Shown here piece by piece: positions 18,552 through 29,180 of a stretch of DNA of 29,278 bases. How positions within the stretch are numbered: position 1 is the stretch's first letter; every line of letters begins with the position of its first letter. The stretch is from the NCBI GenBank assembly GCA_964035545.1, contig CAXIUT010000195.1:1-29278 (forward strand). The letters are read 5' to 3'. The DNA is from Bugula neritina. Lineage: Eukaryota > Bryozoa > Gymnolaemata > Cheilostomatida > Bugulidae. The position numbers and the translations under genes were made by a program. Below the pieces are notes generated by a model. The model saw only the letters and a program-made list of their open reading frames with translations, was not told where the DNA came from and did no database searches.

Positions 18552-21115
18552 TCAAGGCTGTCCATAAAAAATATGAGTGATAGGTCCATCTTGTTAATAA
18601 CCTAGCGTATCTTTCCATAATGATGATACTAAATCACTTGATTTTTTTTGTCTTTATCTTAGTCTTTCCATAGTATCTAATTTTTTATTAACAACTAGAG
18701 TTGGTTGATATCTGATGACAGGTCTATCTCTATTGGAAGGTGTTGGATGTATTCTTCTTAATTTTTATAAATGAGCTTATTTTTTGCCTTCAGAAAGGAT
18801 ACAAAGCAAAGGAAATTAATCATCTTTCTTTGATTTGATCTATTAAACTTGAAAATTTAGTTGTTTTGAACGATAGGTTGATCTAAATTATGAATCCATA
18901 TAAGAATTTAATGTTTTTTTGTTATTTTATAATTACAAAGATTAATTTTTTGTCTTTTTTATTATATATTTTGTATTTCTTTATGTTTCTTTTGACTTCT
19001 TATCTTATCTGCTTGCATTTTTTTATGATCTTTTAAGAATTCTTTATAAAAAGTTGTTAGTTGTAGTACTATCAGCTCTTGGTCTAGTCATAAGTAAAGG
19101 AGGTTTTTATACTTTATTTTGTATTGGTTATTAAGAAATTGTGTTTCTTGTTACTCTTGCTAATTTATCTATTTTTTTTAATTATCTTTTATTTCCTTTA
19201 TTTTTCTTTATCTTTACTACTTGTAACTTTTTCTTTTATTAATCTTCATTCAAACCAAAAGCCTATTCAACTGCTGTACATTTTGGTATTATATTTCCTA
19301 TTTTTTAAGTTATAGCTATTTAGTCTATTTCAGGTTAAGAGTCTGATCCTGATTCTTAATGAAAAGAATATTTTTATTTATTTTTGCTTTTTAAAATTGC
19401 TACTTAAGCTAATACTTTTGGTAATTATTATTAAACTTGAATTGCTTCTTGACTTTTAGAATAGTATTGATTCAAAGCTTTAAGTAAAGCATTTGAAAAA
19501 GAAATAAAAACAGATGGAGTCAGTACTTTAATTGGATTATTAGCTGCAAAAAATGATGATTCTATCGTCAATACATCAGGAGCTCTAGTTATTTACGAGA
19601 TAACAGCTCTAGCTGTAGTTTCTTTATATTTCGATATTCCAAAGGTACACAATGGAAAAGAAAATATACTTGAAGCTCTTGACATCAATAAAGGTAATAT
19701 TTTTCCATGATTATCAGTTTTACAACAATATGCAAAAATATTATACTCTTTGCTATGAGAATGAAGATCGAAACAGCTGACAACTTATTCTTAATTACTT
19801 AACCTTCTTATTTACTATTTGATGGCTATAAGATGAGGATGTAAGAGTTTATTAGGTTCTTTCCAAGCTCGATTCATATCCATTCCACTGAGATCACATC
19901 TGAAGTTTCCATAAATAACACCATCAACGTTGATCATAGGAAATATTCTGAAAGTATAATTTTTTAGTAGCCAATCTTTTTATACAAAAGAATCTCTTAT
20001 TAATTCTTTTATTAATGCTTCCATGAGAAAGGAAGACCATACTTCTCCTGGATGTTGCCTTGCTAGAAATATGATATTCTTTTTTGATGGTTCTGGAGCG
20101 CTGATGGTCAGATATGGTACTTGTGTGTTGGAGAGAGAATATGAAATGGTTTGTAGGTTGAATTTCAAATCAGGTCTTTCTAGAAGGGATTGTTTTGATT
20201 CTAGTAGGAAATTGGTCATTTTTGAGTATGAGTAAGGAGAGAGAAGGGAGAAATAGTTGGTATCATTCTAATAATCAAAGGTGGCTTCGAAGGTGAGTGT
20301 ATAATTTTAGTTATAGTGTCGATATTAATTTTAATTTCCTATTTTAGAATGATACATGTTGACTTTATTGCATTTGGACCATCCATTTCCTTTGGCTTCT
20401 TGTTACTTTACTGAAAATCTCGTAGGTTTCATTCCTTGTTTGACGAATCCTAGATATTTTCTAAAATTAACAATTGAAAAAGTATAGGTGCTATATCTTT
20501 TTTTATTTTTAACTGCGAAGTAAAACCATTTATTATATCCATTGGTATTGGTGTCATTAGAGAGAAAGAGGACATAGTGGTTATGTGCAGCTATGTTTTT
20601 ATAGGCATATAGTAGATTTCCACATTAAAATCTGGATTCGAAGGTGAGATCTTAACTTTGGTTTTTTAGTTACCAATTTTTAAGAAGTGAATAATTTTAT
20701 GCTGAGTAATTGACAACGCTGGTTAGGTTGATATTATTTTAGGTGTTGATGGACTAGAGATCTATTTTTTTATTGTTTCTTTGGTAAATGAGTTGATAAT
20801 TTTTGTTAGGAAAGTTGGGTTAATCTATTTTGGATATGATTTCTTTATCTTTTTTAGTACTTTTTATGCTGTTTTGATTCTCTTCTAGTGTAAAATGCGG
20901 ATATGAGTTGATTACTTCTGGTAGTTATTTTCTTTATATGATGATGTATACCTTATCAATGAATGAGTATTGATGTATCTTGGTTGATAGTCGTTGGGTC
21001 TGATAGTAGAATTAATGACTAATTTAGGTGTATCTTTATGTTATATTTTTATTATATTTTGAACAAATCCCTAGTCGTTATCTGAATCTCCCTATTAATT
21101 TTTATTGAACTACAT
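18552..21115 (-). CDS. Large cytosolic carboxypeptidase, CCP/AGBL (M14) family
   Basis: Predicted 847 aa, one 20-nt intron at 20932-20951 (gtatacatcatcatataaag). The start at 21115 gives MEFNKNEEGDSDNDEG. A polar leader of ~145 residues precedes the CCP N-domain: LTFESRFECGNLLYAY, WFYFAVKN (W190), QGMKPTRFS, GNGWSKC and LLSPYSYSK. The peptidase domain has HPGE (H348, E351), MINVDGV, GMDMNRAW, DLHSHS (H445) and TIESSF (catalytic E512). All key residues are intact. After the domain comes a ~275-residue charged C-terminal extension ending THIFYGQP. The family shortens polyglutamate side chains on tubulin and other proteins. FECG has a TAA Glu at the usual FESGNL position. The frame is unbroken from the intron to TGA at 18552-18554, so the tail is part of this gene and not a separate one. 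It shares a 154-nt divergent spacer with the gene at 21270. Confidence 0.93.
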
Positions 21116-21269
21116 TATTATTGCTTTTATAAAATATTTTCAAAAACCTTTCTTCATATTTTAGTACTTTTTCTATATCTATCACTTCAGATAGATAACT
21201 ATGATAGAAAAAGGAGGATTTTTGAGTTTTATTGTACTTAATATATAAAATTTTATATAAGTATATCTT

Positions 21270-22172
21270 ATGGGTAATCAAATGCTCTGTAAATAAAGTT
21301 AGTGCTGTCAGTAATATATCGGATAAAAGGGAATATAGGTATAATTTCAAAATAAATCACCATCTCGATCTCAATAACCAAATTATTTACCAGAATAATA
21401 AGCAATCAGATAAAGCGATGGTTCTACTAGACCAAAATAATCCATCCAAACTGTAAAATAAATAATAAAATAGTAAAACTATATCTAAAACTAACTAAAA
21501 TTACAAAACTAATCATCTATGCATTAAATACGTCTATCAATTGATTCAAAATGGGTCCATAAAATGAAAAACAATGCTATGTAGCCAATCGATATATTCA
21601 AAGTATACAATTTTATCAAAAAAGCATCATCTAAATAGACCAAACAAATCTATCAAAGACTTAGCTACTAGAATAGAAAGATGCAATTGTTGTTCAATCA
21701 GGTTATACCATCAATAGGTAGCTATTTTTTTGAAATTTAATTGATATCGTATCTGCCTAAACATAAATGTTAGTTTACTGTTGGGATTGTCAACTACTTT
21801 GCTGCGGTGGAGCTGTTGCATTGTAGAGATAGAACTAACCAGCAGCAAAGTTATACTTATAGGTAAAGAAATTTTAATATGGAATTGGAATGTCCCAATA
21901 ATCCTTTAATGCTCAATAAAATCATTAAAGTTTAAGTGTCAAGAGATGGAAATCATCCATACATAGCCTTTTATATCGATGAAGAAGAAATATAAAAAGA
22001 ATAACTGACTAAATAGATGCAGGAAGTAGGGGTATCAATGGTTCCTTATATTCAGACACAGCATGAGGGGATGTGTTTCGGTTGGAAGACGCCCTCTGGT
22101 TCAAATAGTCAAGGAATTAGATTATCGACTATTCCAGAAGAAAGTCAAAGTGGAATATCTGCAACAAGATGA
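21270..22172 (+). CDS. 300-aa protein with N-terminal acylation signal, function unknown
   Basis: Intronless frame from ATG 21270 to TGA 22170-22172. The start MGNQMLCKESECC is a good N-myristoylation context (Gly2) with nearby cysteines (7, 12, 13) for palmitoylation, so the protein is likely membrane-tethered. A second in-frame Met lies at residue 5 (21282) and would lose Gly2, which argues for the first start. Residues ~20-110 are polar. The rest looks globular: SIGSYFFEIELISYLP, CEFTVGIVNYFAAVELLHC, KVEVSRDGNHPYIAFYIDEE and VGVSMVPYIQTQHEGMCFGW. The pattern YFFEIEL...FTVGIVNY followed by KVEVSRDG...AFYID is loosely SPRY-like, but not enough for a call. It converges on the DYRK-like kinase with 27 nt between stop codons. 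Confidence 0.72.
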
Positions 22173-22199
22173 TTTTTCTCAGATAGATTTGTAAAGATA

Positions 22200-23980
22200 T
22201 CATTAGTCAGTAATTGGATCTGTGATGAAGGGATGGTTGAGTGCTTCTTTTGCTGAAAATCTAACGCTTGGATCTATTTTGAGACATTTGCTGAGGAAGT
22301 CAAGGAAGTTTTTGTTGTTTGATTGAATTCTGCTTTTGAGGTTGGTCAATTTAGGTAGATATACTCGTTGATGTCCTGTTTTTCTTTTCTTTTTATTGGG
22401 TTATTCACCTATTTCTTAGTATATTTCTTATAAAAGTATTAATTATTTAGTAAAATATTTTTGCACCTCTTTACCGCTTTGAATCATCCATGAAGGCCAT
22501 GGTCCTCTCAATCCTTGTATCTTAGCCAAAATCCCAATCGCATTATCACTTTAAAAAAGCACTTGTCTTGAATATAATTAGGCAATAATGCATCCTAAGC
22601 TCCAAATATCAATTTTTTAAGTATAATCACATCCGAGTATGATCTCAGGTGCTCTGTAGCTTCTAGTTTGTACGTAGAATTGAAGATCATCATGGAAGAA
22701 AACGGAAGATCCGATATCTATGACTTTGATTTGGACATTTGAATATGATTTTATAAGAATATTTTATGGTTTAAGATCGTTATGGATAATATGCAGTCTA
22801 TGCATCGTGGATAGGGCTGTTAGTATTTGTTTTGTAATGCTTTGTAGGTTTTTTAGTGTAAAGTATTATGGTTTTTTTTGATAAACATCGTATAGATTTT
22901 ATTTTAGCAGTTCTGTGACGATCATGAGATGTTCTCTGTGATAGAAGAAATCATGCATGTTGATGATACTTGATTAATCTAGATTGCAGTTGGCTTTTAT
23001 GTATTTTAGCAATTTGATTTAATCTAGGGCTTGATCCATGTAATCTTTATTGTTGTGTATCATTTTGATACAAAATCTTTGTTTTTGGTTGTTGGAGGTG
23101 AGATCTTTGACTTAGATGGCTTTTGAAAATTGCGCTTGACCTAAATTTGATAAAATTTGAAATCTACCAGCCAAAACCTCATTGATAACTATCGGCATTT
23201 ATCTCTATTACTAGAATCCTGTCTTATGTCGATCATAGATCACTTTCAGAGGATATGAGGCCAGTGCTATTCCATTGTCTTAGAGTGGATATCCATCATT
23301 ATTATTATTTTTAGAATCGAAGAGAAGATTGGGTGGCAATTTTGTTTTTATTTTATCGTTGTGGTTATAGGCGATGATATTTTTCATTTGTTACCATATG
23401 TTGTAGAAACTTTAAGGATATGGTACGTTTTTAATAGCGCTGAATAGATGTAAATTAACTTGGTTTCGTAGTGTTTGAGGGATTGTATTTATTTGATGAC
23501 TTTATTGAGTTAATTGGCTTGGAATTATATCATGTCATAGCCGTTATCGTATTACCCTTACCATTAATTTTAATGCAATCTTGATTAATCTAGAAATTGT
23601 GGTGCAGAATTGAAAGTATCAAGTATATTTTATTTATATTGTTAATACAATTTATTTTATTTATTTACTAATTTTTTAAAGAAAGGTAATTATACTAATT
23701 TTTAATACTAGCTTGTAGAATGATGATTATTTGATTTTTTTATTCTCTATACAAACTTTTTTAAATATCTATTGTCTGTTTTCTGAAGATGTTCTCTTAA
23801 TTTATTTTGATTTTATTCATCATTTGGTATTATTGTCTTATTTATTGTTGTTAGAGATTTATGAAAATTACGAATTGGGGCATTAGATGTTCTTCTACTC
23901 TATGACTGGAAGGTTTTCATCGTTTTTAGTAAGTTATTTTTCTATAGAAAGGATTCGATTGAACGAGGGATATCATTCAT
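22200..23980 (-). CDS. DYRK-like CMGC protein kinase
   Basis: Predicted 586 aa with one 20-nt intron at 23440-23459 (gttaatttacatctattcag). About 270 residues of polar N-terminus (MNDIPRSIESFLEKN onward) precede the domain. This extension reads in one frame with the kinase and looks coding. Domain landmarks: LAGRFQILSNLGQ, RFCIKMI (K299), FFYHREHLMIVTELL, HIIHNDLKPENIL (D395), VIDIGSS (D415), VQTRSYRAPEIILG, DIWSLGCIIAELYSR, LFESDNAIGILAKIQG and the C-terminal LKIDPSVRFSAKEALNHPFI. The YxQTRxYRAPE and LGCIIAELY strings place it in the DYRK/HIPK/PRP4 part of CMGC. HND replaces HRD and DIG replaces DFG, and the glycine loop is weak (GQAQFSKA), but the catalytic Lys and both Asp are present, so it is probably active. 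TAA codes Glu in KPEN and TEKIDIW. Confidence 0.9.
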
Positions 23981-24049
23981 TTTATTTAAAATTTGAATTT
24001 TATTATTATTATTGCTAATTATAGGAAATGGAATTTACATTTATAGAAA

Positions 24050-27000
24050 TCAGAGGGTCATCATTAGTTCTGGTTGGCCGTAGTGGTTGTATTGGTCGTC
24101 TTTTAGGACTGGTTGGAATGGAACTAAACTGTCTTGACATCCTACGTATATCATATTGTAGATTCTCCAGTACATATGTCTTACTCTTCTTGCTGGGTGC
24201 CATAATCCTTGTAAAGTATACATAAGTACTATACCTCCTCCAACGCTAATCCTTATACTTTCAATAGCTTATAGAACAGAGTTGATCACATGAGGACTGG
24301 TTTCAAAAATATTAGGCCAGATATAGTTCAAAAGATGAATAAGAGCATCTTCACAGCCAAATCCTTGAACTCCAAGAGCAAGATGCTTTATTGCTGCTGC
24401 AGCTGTTTGACGATGAACTAGATCTCTATCAGTTAGTGCATCTTCTAAAAGAGGAGTTACAGCATAGATGTAGTCTTTTGCCATTTAGCCTATGTATTCA
24501 AACATAAAGGCAAAACTTTTTAGAACACCATTTTGAACGTTCAGTTATTGCACTCTGTATTCGTTCATTAGAGCTGGTAGAACTGTAAATGGTCCACAAC
24601 TTTCAGAAACTATAGCTATAGCAACTGTAGTACAAACTCTTAGCTGTCTTTCTTGAACTTTCAAGTTGTTTAGAAGAGTAACCAAAACATCTTGAGGACC
24701 AATTGCTCTTGCAATAAAACCAAATGTAGTTACTGTAGCTCTCCTGATGTTTTTCTTATGGGCTTTGAGCATTTATAATAGATCGAAACATATTCTGATC
24801 CATTCTTTTGGAGAAACTTAGTCAGCTCCTTTATCAGCAATCCGACCGACAAGTTAGATACAGTTTTACTGAACCTTTTAGTTTCTATTTTTGAGGATTG
24901 GAGTGAGTCTAGGCAAAAGATCTTTGATAGGTGGTGTCATTTTAGCCATTCCTACTTCAATAACAATGCTTTTCAATGCTCCTAGAATACTACCAAGGAC
25001 TTCAGGATATTCTTATCTTAGACATTCGTTGAGATTTAAACCTAATCTACCTAATCTCGCTTCTTCTCCACAAATTTTCATGGAATGGGCTATTTTAGTA
25101 ACTAAATCTGCTGCTTGCTGTCTAATTCTGATACTTTTATGATTCAATCTCCAGTGAATAGTTCCAACAATTTGCACAAAGTAAGGTTTAGATCTTAATC
25201 CAAGTGCTGTAACAATGGCTCCAAAACCATTGAGGATAATATTATCATCAGTAGTTTGTTAGTGGAAAGCAGCTAGTACGCAATCCATGAGTTAATTTCT
25301 AAAAGTTTATGTAGCATATCCGATTTAGGATCCATTGGGTGTTTATAATATTTTAGTGATACCTTCCATAACCATTTTTCTATATGATTAATTTTAATCT
25401 TTTAATCCAAGATATATTTTTTATACTATTTCAATAACACCTATCTTAATACCAATTTATACAGTTGTTTATATAAGTTGTTTATAATTTCTTTTCTATG
25501 ATGCCATTCTCTTAACCCAAAAAAACTTGAAAAATGGCTATAAAACATCTTTTCTTATATATTGAGCATCTATTCCATCACAAGCCATCATCTGCTTTAA
25601 TACTTTAAGGATTATCTTTCTCATCTAGTCATCTGGTGTCTCAAATTGTCTTATAAGAGTTGGCATTATTGTCTTTATGTATTGGTTTGCATGACGTGCT
25701 TACATTAATGGAAAAATAAAACCTACTGCTTTTAGGAATGCGCCAAGAGATTTATCTCGGATCTATGTTATTCTTTTCCAAAGTGGCTAAAGAACACAAT
25801 TAAAGGCTTCAATTCCATAAGGTGCGGAGGCTTATGCTAAAGCTGAAATGGCTAAAGCAGTCATTGACTTTACTTTCTTTTGAGCATCATCTAATCCATT
25901 TTTAATACACTAGACTAACTGTTTAAGAAATGGAAGAACTGAACAACCCATGAGGATAGCTATTTGTTGGATAACTTTAATTCCTGTATATCTTGCTTCC
26001 CAACTCTTTTTACTCATACATACAGCTTTCAAAAAAGGCAAAAGAGCACCAATACCTAAAGAACTTGCTACAACTGCTAAAGCTCTTGAAACAGTATTTC
26101 TCACAAATTCATCTTTATGATCGATATCTGGTTTCATAGTGGTTATCATAGTAGGCAATCCTGCTGCTTTGGCTAAGTTGCTGACTATCTATCTTCCTTA
26201 AACTCTTGCATAGTAGTCTTCATCGACCAGCATGGGCAATATGACCAAAAGAATTTTACTGGTATATGGTCTAACAAGAGAATCTAGTTTGTAGAGGATT
26301 CTATCTACTACTTTGACAAGAAGATGTCTTTGTTGTGGATCAGTAGTCGCCATAAGAAGAGGAAGGATATGGTTGAAAAGAGCTCCTGCTCCAAATTAGC
26401 GGGCATTTATGGTGATTTGACGAAGAGCGCTTTTTCTCATTTGAGGATTTCCATCTTTTATTTTTAAAAGCATAGTTAAAATTTTTCTCTATTTCTGTTC
26501 TTCGATTGATAGTTCACTTTCTACTACATTTTATAGCAAAGGTGCAAAGAATTTATACTATTCAGGTTTGATGGGTGGAAGATCTCCTGAAGTAGCTTCA
26601 AGATTTTGTGTGCTGGGAGTTCCAGTTTAAGATGGGTATTTGTATTAATTGGATTGAGGAGCTATGCCAGTTTTGCTTTGATTTTGATAGTTTTCGGGTT
26701 GTTTTAAAATCTAATATCCATCGTCATTTCCTGGAAGAAGCATATCGAGTTCTTAATCAGTGTAAGGTCTATTTCTTTCTTAGAGTTCTTTTTACCATCT
26801 TAGTTGTTGCAATTTTGTACTTGATAAGTTGAGAATATCAGGTGTTTTTAGATTGTTGGGAGTTGGTGTTGCGCCTGAATACCCAGGAGTTGCTCCTCCT
26901 ATCATTGGAGTTTTATCATCCCATCTTCTAGGAGTTTGAGCTTCTCCTTTTCTCATGGGAGTTTAAGAAAATCTTGAAGGAGTTTGATCTGATCTCATTG

Positions 27001-27124
27001 GTGTACGATCAGTCATTCTTCTGGGATCATTGTTAAGATCATGCTTGACCATAGGAGTAGTATCCCACTTTGTGCGTTTAGGCGTACTTTCTGGCTGGGT
27101 ATTGCTCTGACTCTTTTGATCCAT
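24050..27124 (-). CDS. SF3B1: Splicing factor 3B subunit 1
   Basis: A single uninterrupted frame of 1025 codons encoding 1024 aa, against about 1300 in animals; the shortening is in the N-terminal part. The N-terminus has the usual TP dipeptides and Arg/Lys-Trp-Asp ligand motifs for UHM proteins ([18 protein letters not shown]), then [18 protein letters not shown]. The HEAT repeats are very well conserved: [40 protein letters not shown] (the Lys equivalent to human K700 is kept), [51 protein letters not shown] and [20 protein letters not shown], ending [20 protein letters not shown]. It is the U2 snRNP component that clamps the branch-site helix. It is interesting here because this genome's introns are only about 20 nt. 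The gene itself has no intron. TAR codons fall at conserved Glu positions. Confidence 0.97.
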
Positions 27125-27214
27125 ATAGTTAATATTATAAGAGAATGGTTATTTTAAAGAAGAAAAAGGATTAATAATGAATAATTATAAGAATTAATAA
27201 GATGAATGTTGGAA

Positions 27215-28564
27215 TCAAACGTTTTTATCTCTAAGATTTCCAGCCGATCCATGAGGATCATTTGTTTGTGGTTGAGAATCGTTATATAGTCCGAAATCAG
27301 GGCTGACCAACTTGGTAAAGATGTGATCATTTTCAGGATCACGTGAGATCATGACCAAAAGACCTGTTATTACTCCTGTTCCTGCTCCAATCAAAAGAGT
27401 CACTCCGAACATTCCCAAGTAGAAAGTTGATGTTCTTTCATTTTATATTTTCATGGTCAATTCTGCTGGAAGTAAACCTTCACTCTTGTAGGCTCCGAAT
27501 ATTGCTGGTGCTACGATGGCTGATCCAAGGAAAGCGTTGATGAAGATAGGACCGAAAATACCAAGTTGATCATAAGTTTTTGCAGAGTTGATTTTCGGAT
27601 GAATAACTCTAAGCCAGAAACCACTAATAAATCCTGCAACTGCTCCAATAGCAAGACAGGCTCCGATGTTATTGATATAAGCTGCTACTGCTCCAACAAT
27701 GGCTACTCCACCCAAGATGCCGACAAGAGCTTCTCTGACTCCTACTTTGTAGTTTCCAAAGATGGCTGAGCTGCAGTAGGTCATAATAACTGATGATGAG
27801 AGTGTGAAATAGACATTGAGAGGATATTCATATGCTCCAGATGAAGTAGCAAAGTTGAATCCTGTGAATGGAGATGCAGCAAAGGCGATACCGGTTCCAA
27901 TCATGCCAATAAAGGCTGATTGTCTGGATCCGCTTAATGATCCTCTGTTTCCTTCTTTACAGTTGATGAAGATAGATACTAAAATGGCAAAAGTTCCAGC
28001 GAATAAATAAACATAGTTTCCTCCAATTGAATCTCTGACTTCTACTTCGTTAGTCCATTTATCCATTCTGAGGTATTCGATGAAGTGGAAGTTGAGAGGC
28101 CAGGCTACGTTGAAGCAAATGATGAAGATAAAAGTATCAACTAGACCTAATCTACCAGATATGGCACATAAGGCAACTAGCATTGAAACAAGCATGGCCA
28201 TAACTCCAGCTTATAGACCTAGGTTCATCATAAACTTTCCGTCAAAACCTTGGAAGACATATCCCCAAAATACATCGAGGAGTGGTTGCAGTTGCACACT
28301 TAAACCGACAGCTAGTAAGGTAGTTATCAGTCCTGAGATGGCTGAGTTTTCGGAATAGGCAATAATGAGTCCCCAGCCGAGAATGGCAAGGGTGGCCGTT
28401 AGAAGATAGCTAATAATTTGTAGTGATTGGTCATTGGTGGTGGAAAAGTTGTTTTGTATTTCAGAACCAACACCATAGGCAACCATTATTCCTATTTCTA
28501 AGAGAATGAGGAAGACAGCGAATATTTTAACTTTAGTTGTTGAGTTCTCTTGGTGTGCAAGCAT
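27215..28564 (-). CDS. Rh-family (ammonium transporter superfamily) membrane protein, pore histidines replaced
   Basis: Intronless, 449 aa, start MLAHQENSTTKVKIF at 28564. About eleven to twelve membrane spans can be traced, beginning with IFAVFLILLEIGIMVAYGVG. Rh-type strings are recognisable: FIIC FNVAWPLNFHF, RDSIGGNYVYLFAGTF, SRQSAFIGMIGTGIAFAA, YPLNVYFTLSSSVIMTYCSS, EALVGILGGVAIVGAVAA and AVAGFISGF. The twin pore histidines of Amt/Rh proteins are not found: the IHTFGAYFGL-like segment reads NYVYLFAGTF, and the VHNLHGMPG-like segment reads GIFGPIFINAFLG. Transport of ammonia or CO2 by the usual path is thus doubtful, and it may have another substrate. Almost all Glu codons are GAA/GAG, with only two TAR, as in a well-expressed gene. 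It is tandem with SF3B1, 90 nt upstream of it. Confidence 0.88.
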
Positions 28565-28603
28565 TAATTGATATATTTAAATTGAATAAAATCAATATAT
28601 ATC

Positions 28604-28996
28604 ATGCCTACTTATTATCGTTACGATTCTTCTGATGTCAAAAAACCTAGAATTTCTTGTATTTTTAATAAAGATACGAATATTGACTTTGTTAGTTGAT
28701 TTTAATTTATTCAGACAGCATAGTTTAAGTCTATTTATGATTGTCCTATTTTTGATATAAATAACCTTCTCTTTATGTTGTTTATAACGCAATAACCTTT
28801 ATTTACTGTTTATAAGGTCATATTAAGTATTTTAGTTTGTAAAATTTTGACTGATTAGATGTATCACTCAAAATAAAATGATCAATTAAATGATAAGAAG
28901 AGAGATAGTTTGAATAATTATCTTATTTTTGACTCTACTATAGTTCTATCTCCTGATTTATCTTTTAAAATTCAAGACATAATATTTTAAACTTGA
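28604..28996 (+). CDS. Weak candidate subtelomeric gene
   Basis: ATG at 28604 opens MPTYYRYDSSDVKKPRISCI, which looks coding. It meets an in-frame TGA at 28697 unless a 24-nt GT...AG segment at 28691-28714 is removed; after that the frame continues (AEFKSIYDCPIFDINN) to TGA at 28994-28996, about 122 codons. The 24-nt length is off the 20-nt norm and the middle part is low in complexity, so this could be a real small gene, a decayed one, or chance. A second open frame downstream (DQILEYLKDNQVIKVKEN, about 29001-29130) has no start and might be a further exon. Confidence 0.3.
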
Positions 28997-29180
28997 TATA
29001 TGACCAAATATTAGAATATTTAAAGGATAATCAGGTCATTAAAGTTAAAGAAAATATCAAATTAAACTATTTATACTTAACTAAAATCATAAAAACAAAA
29101 GATAAGAAATAACTATTCAATAAATGTCTGATATTTTATATTATTTTATTTATTTTATTGCTATTTATAAAACAAATAAC
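28997..29180. other. Right subtelomeric AT-rich sequence
   Basis: About 184 nt of AT-rich sequence between the weak candidate gene and the telomere. It contains an open frame without a start codon (about 29001-29130) and nothing else I can support. Confidence 0.5.

Noticed and set aside
18552-19249. Separate small minus-strand gene(s), starting at 18899 or 19249 with a 29-nt intron
   Set aside because: The same frame continues unbroken from the carboxypeptidase domain upstream, so this is its C-terminal extension and no intron is needed.
19502-19758. Plus-strand frame reading like an armadillo repeat (DGVSTLIGLLAAKNDDS...)
   Set aside because: It is antisense to the carboxypeptidase active-site region (ARAVISEITRAPDVLTIESSF), which matches the CCP family and runs in one frame on the minus strand.
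21102-21350. Minus-strand open frame upstream of the large carboxypeptidase (LLSDILLTALTLFTEH...)
   Set aside because: It joins the carboxypeptidase only in a phase that lacks any ATG. The 20-nt intron at 20932-20951 gives a proper start at 21115, and this region is coding for the plus-strand MGNQ gene instead.
24015-24203. Minus-strand frame [16 protein letters not shown]...
   Set aside because: Out-of-phase shadow over the SF3B1 C-terminus ([15 protein letters not shown]), which is a strong family match in another frame.
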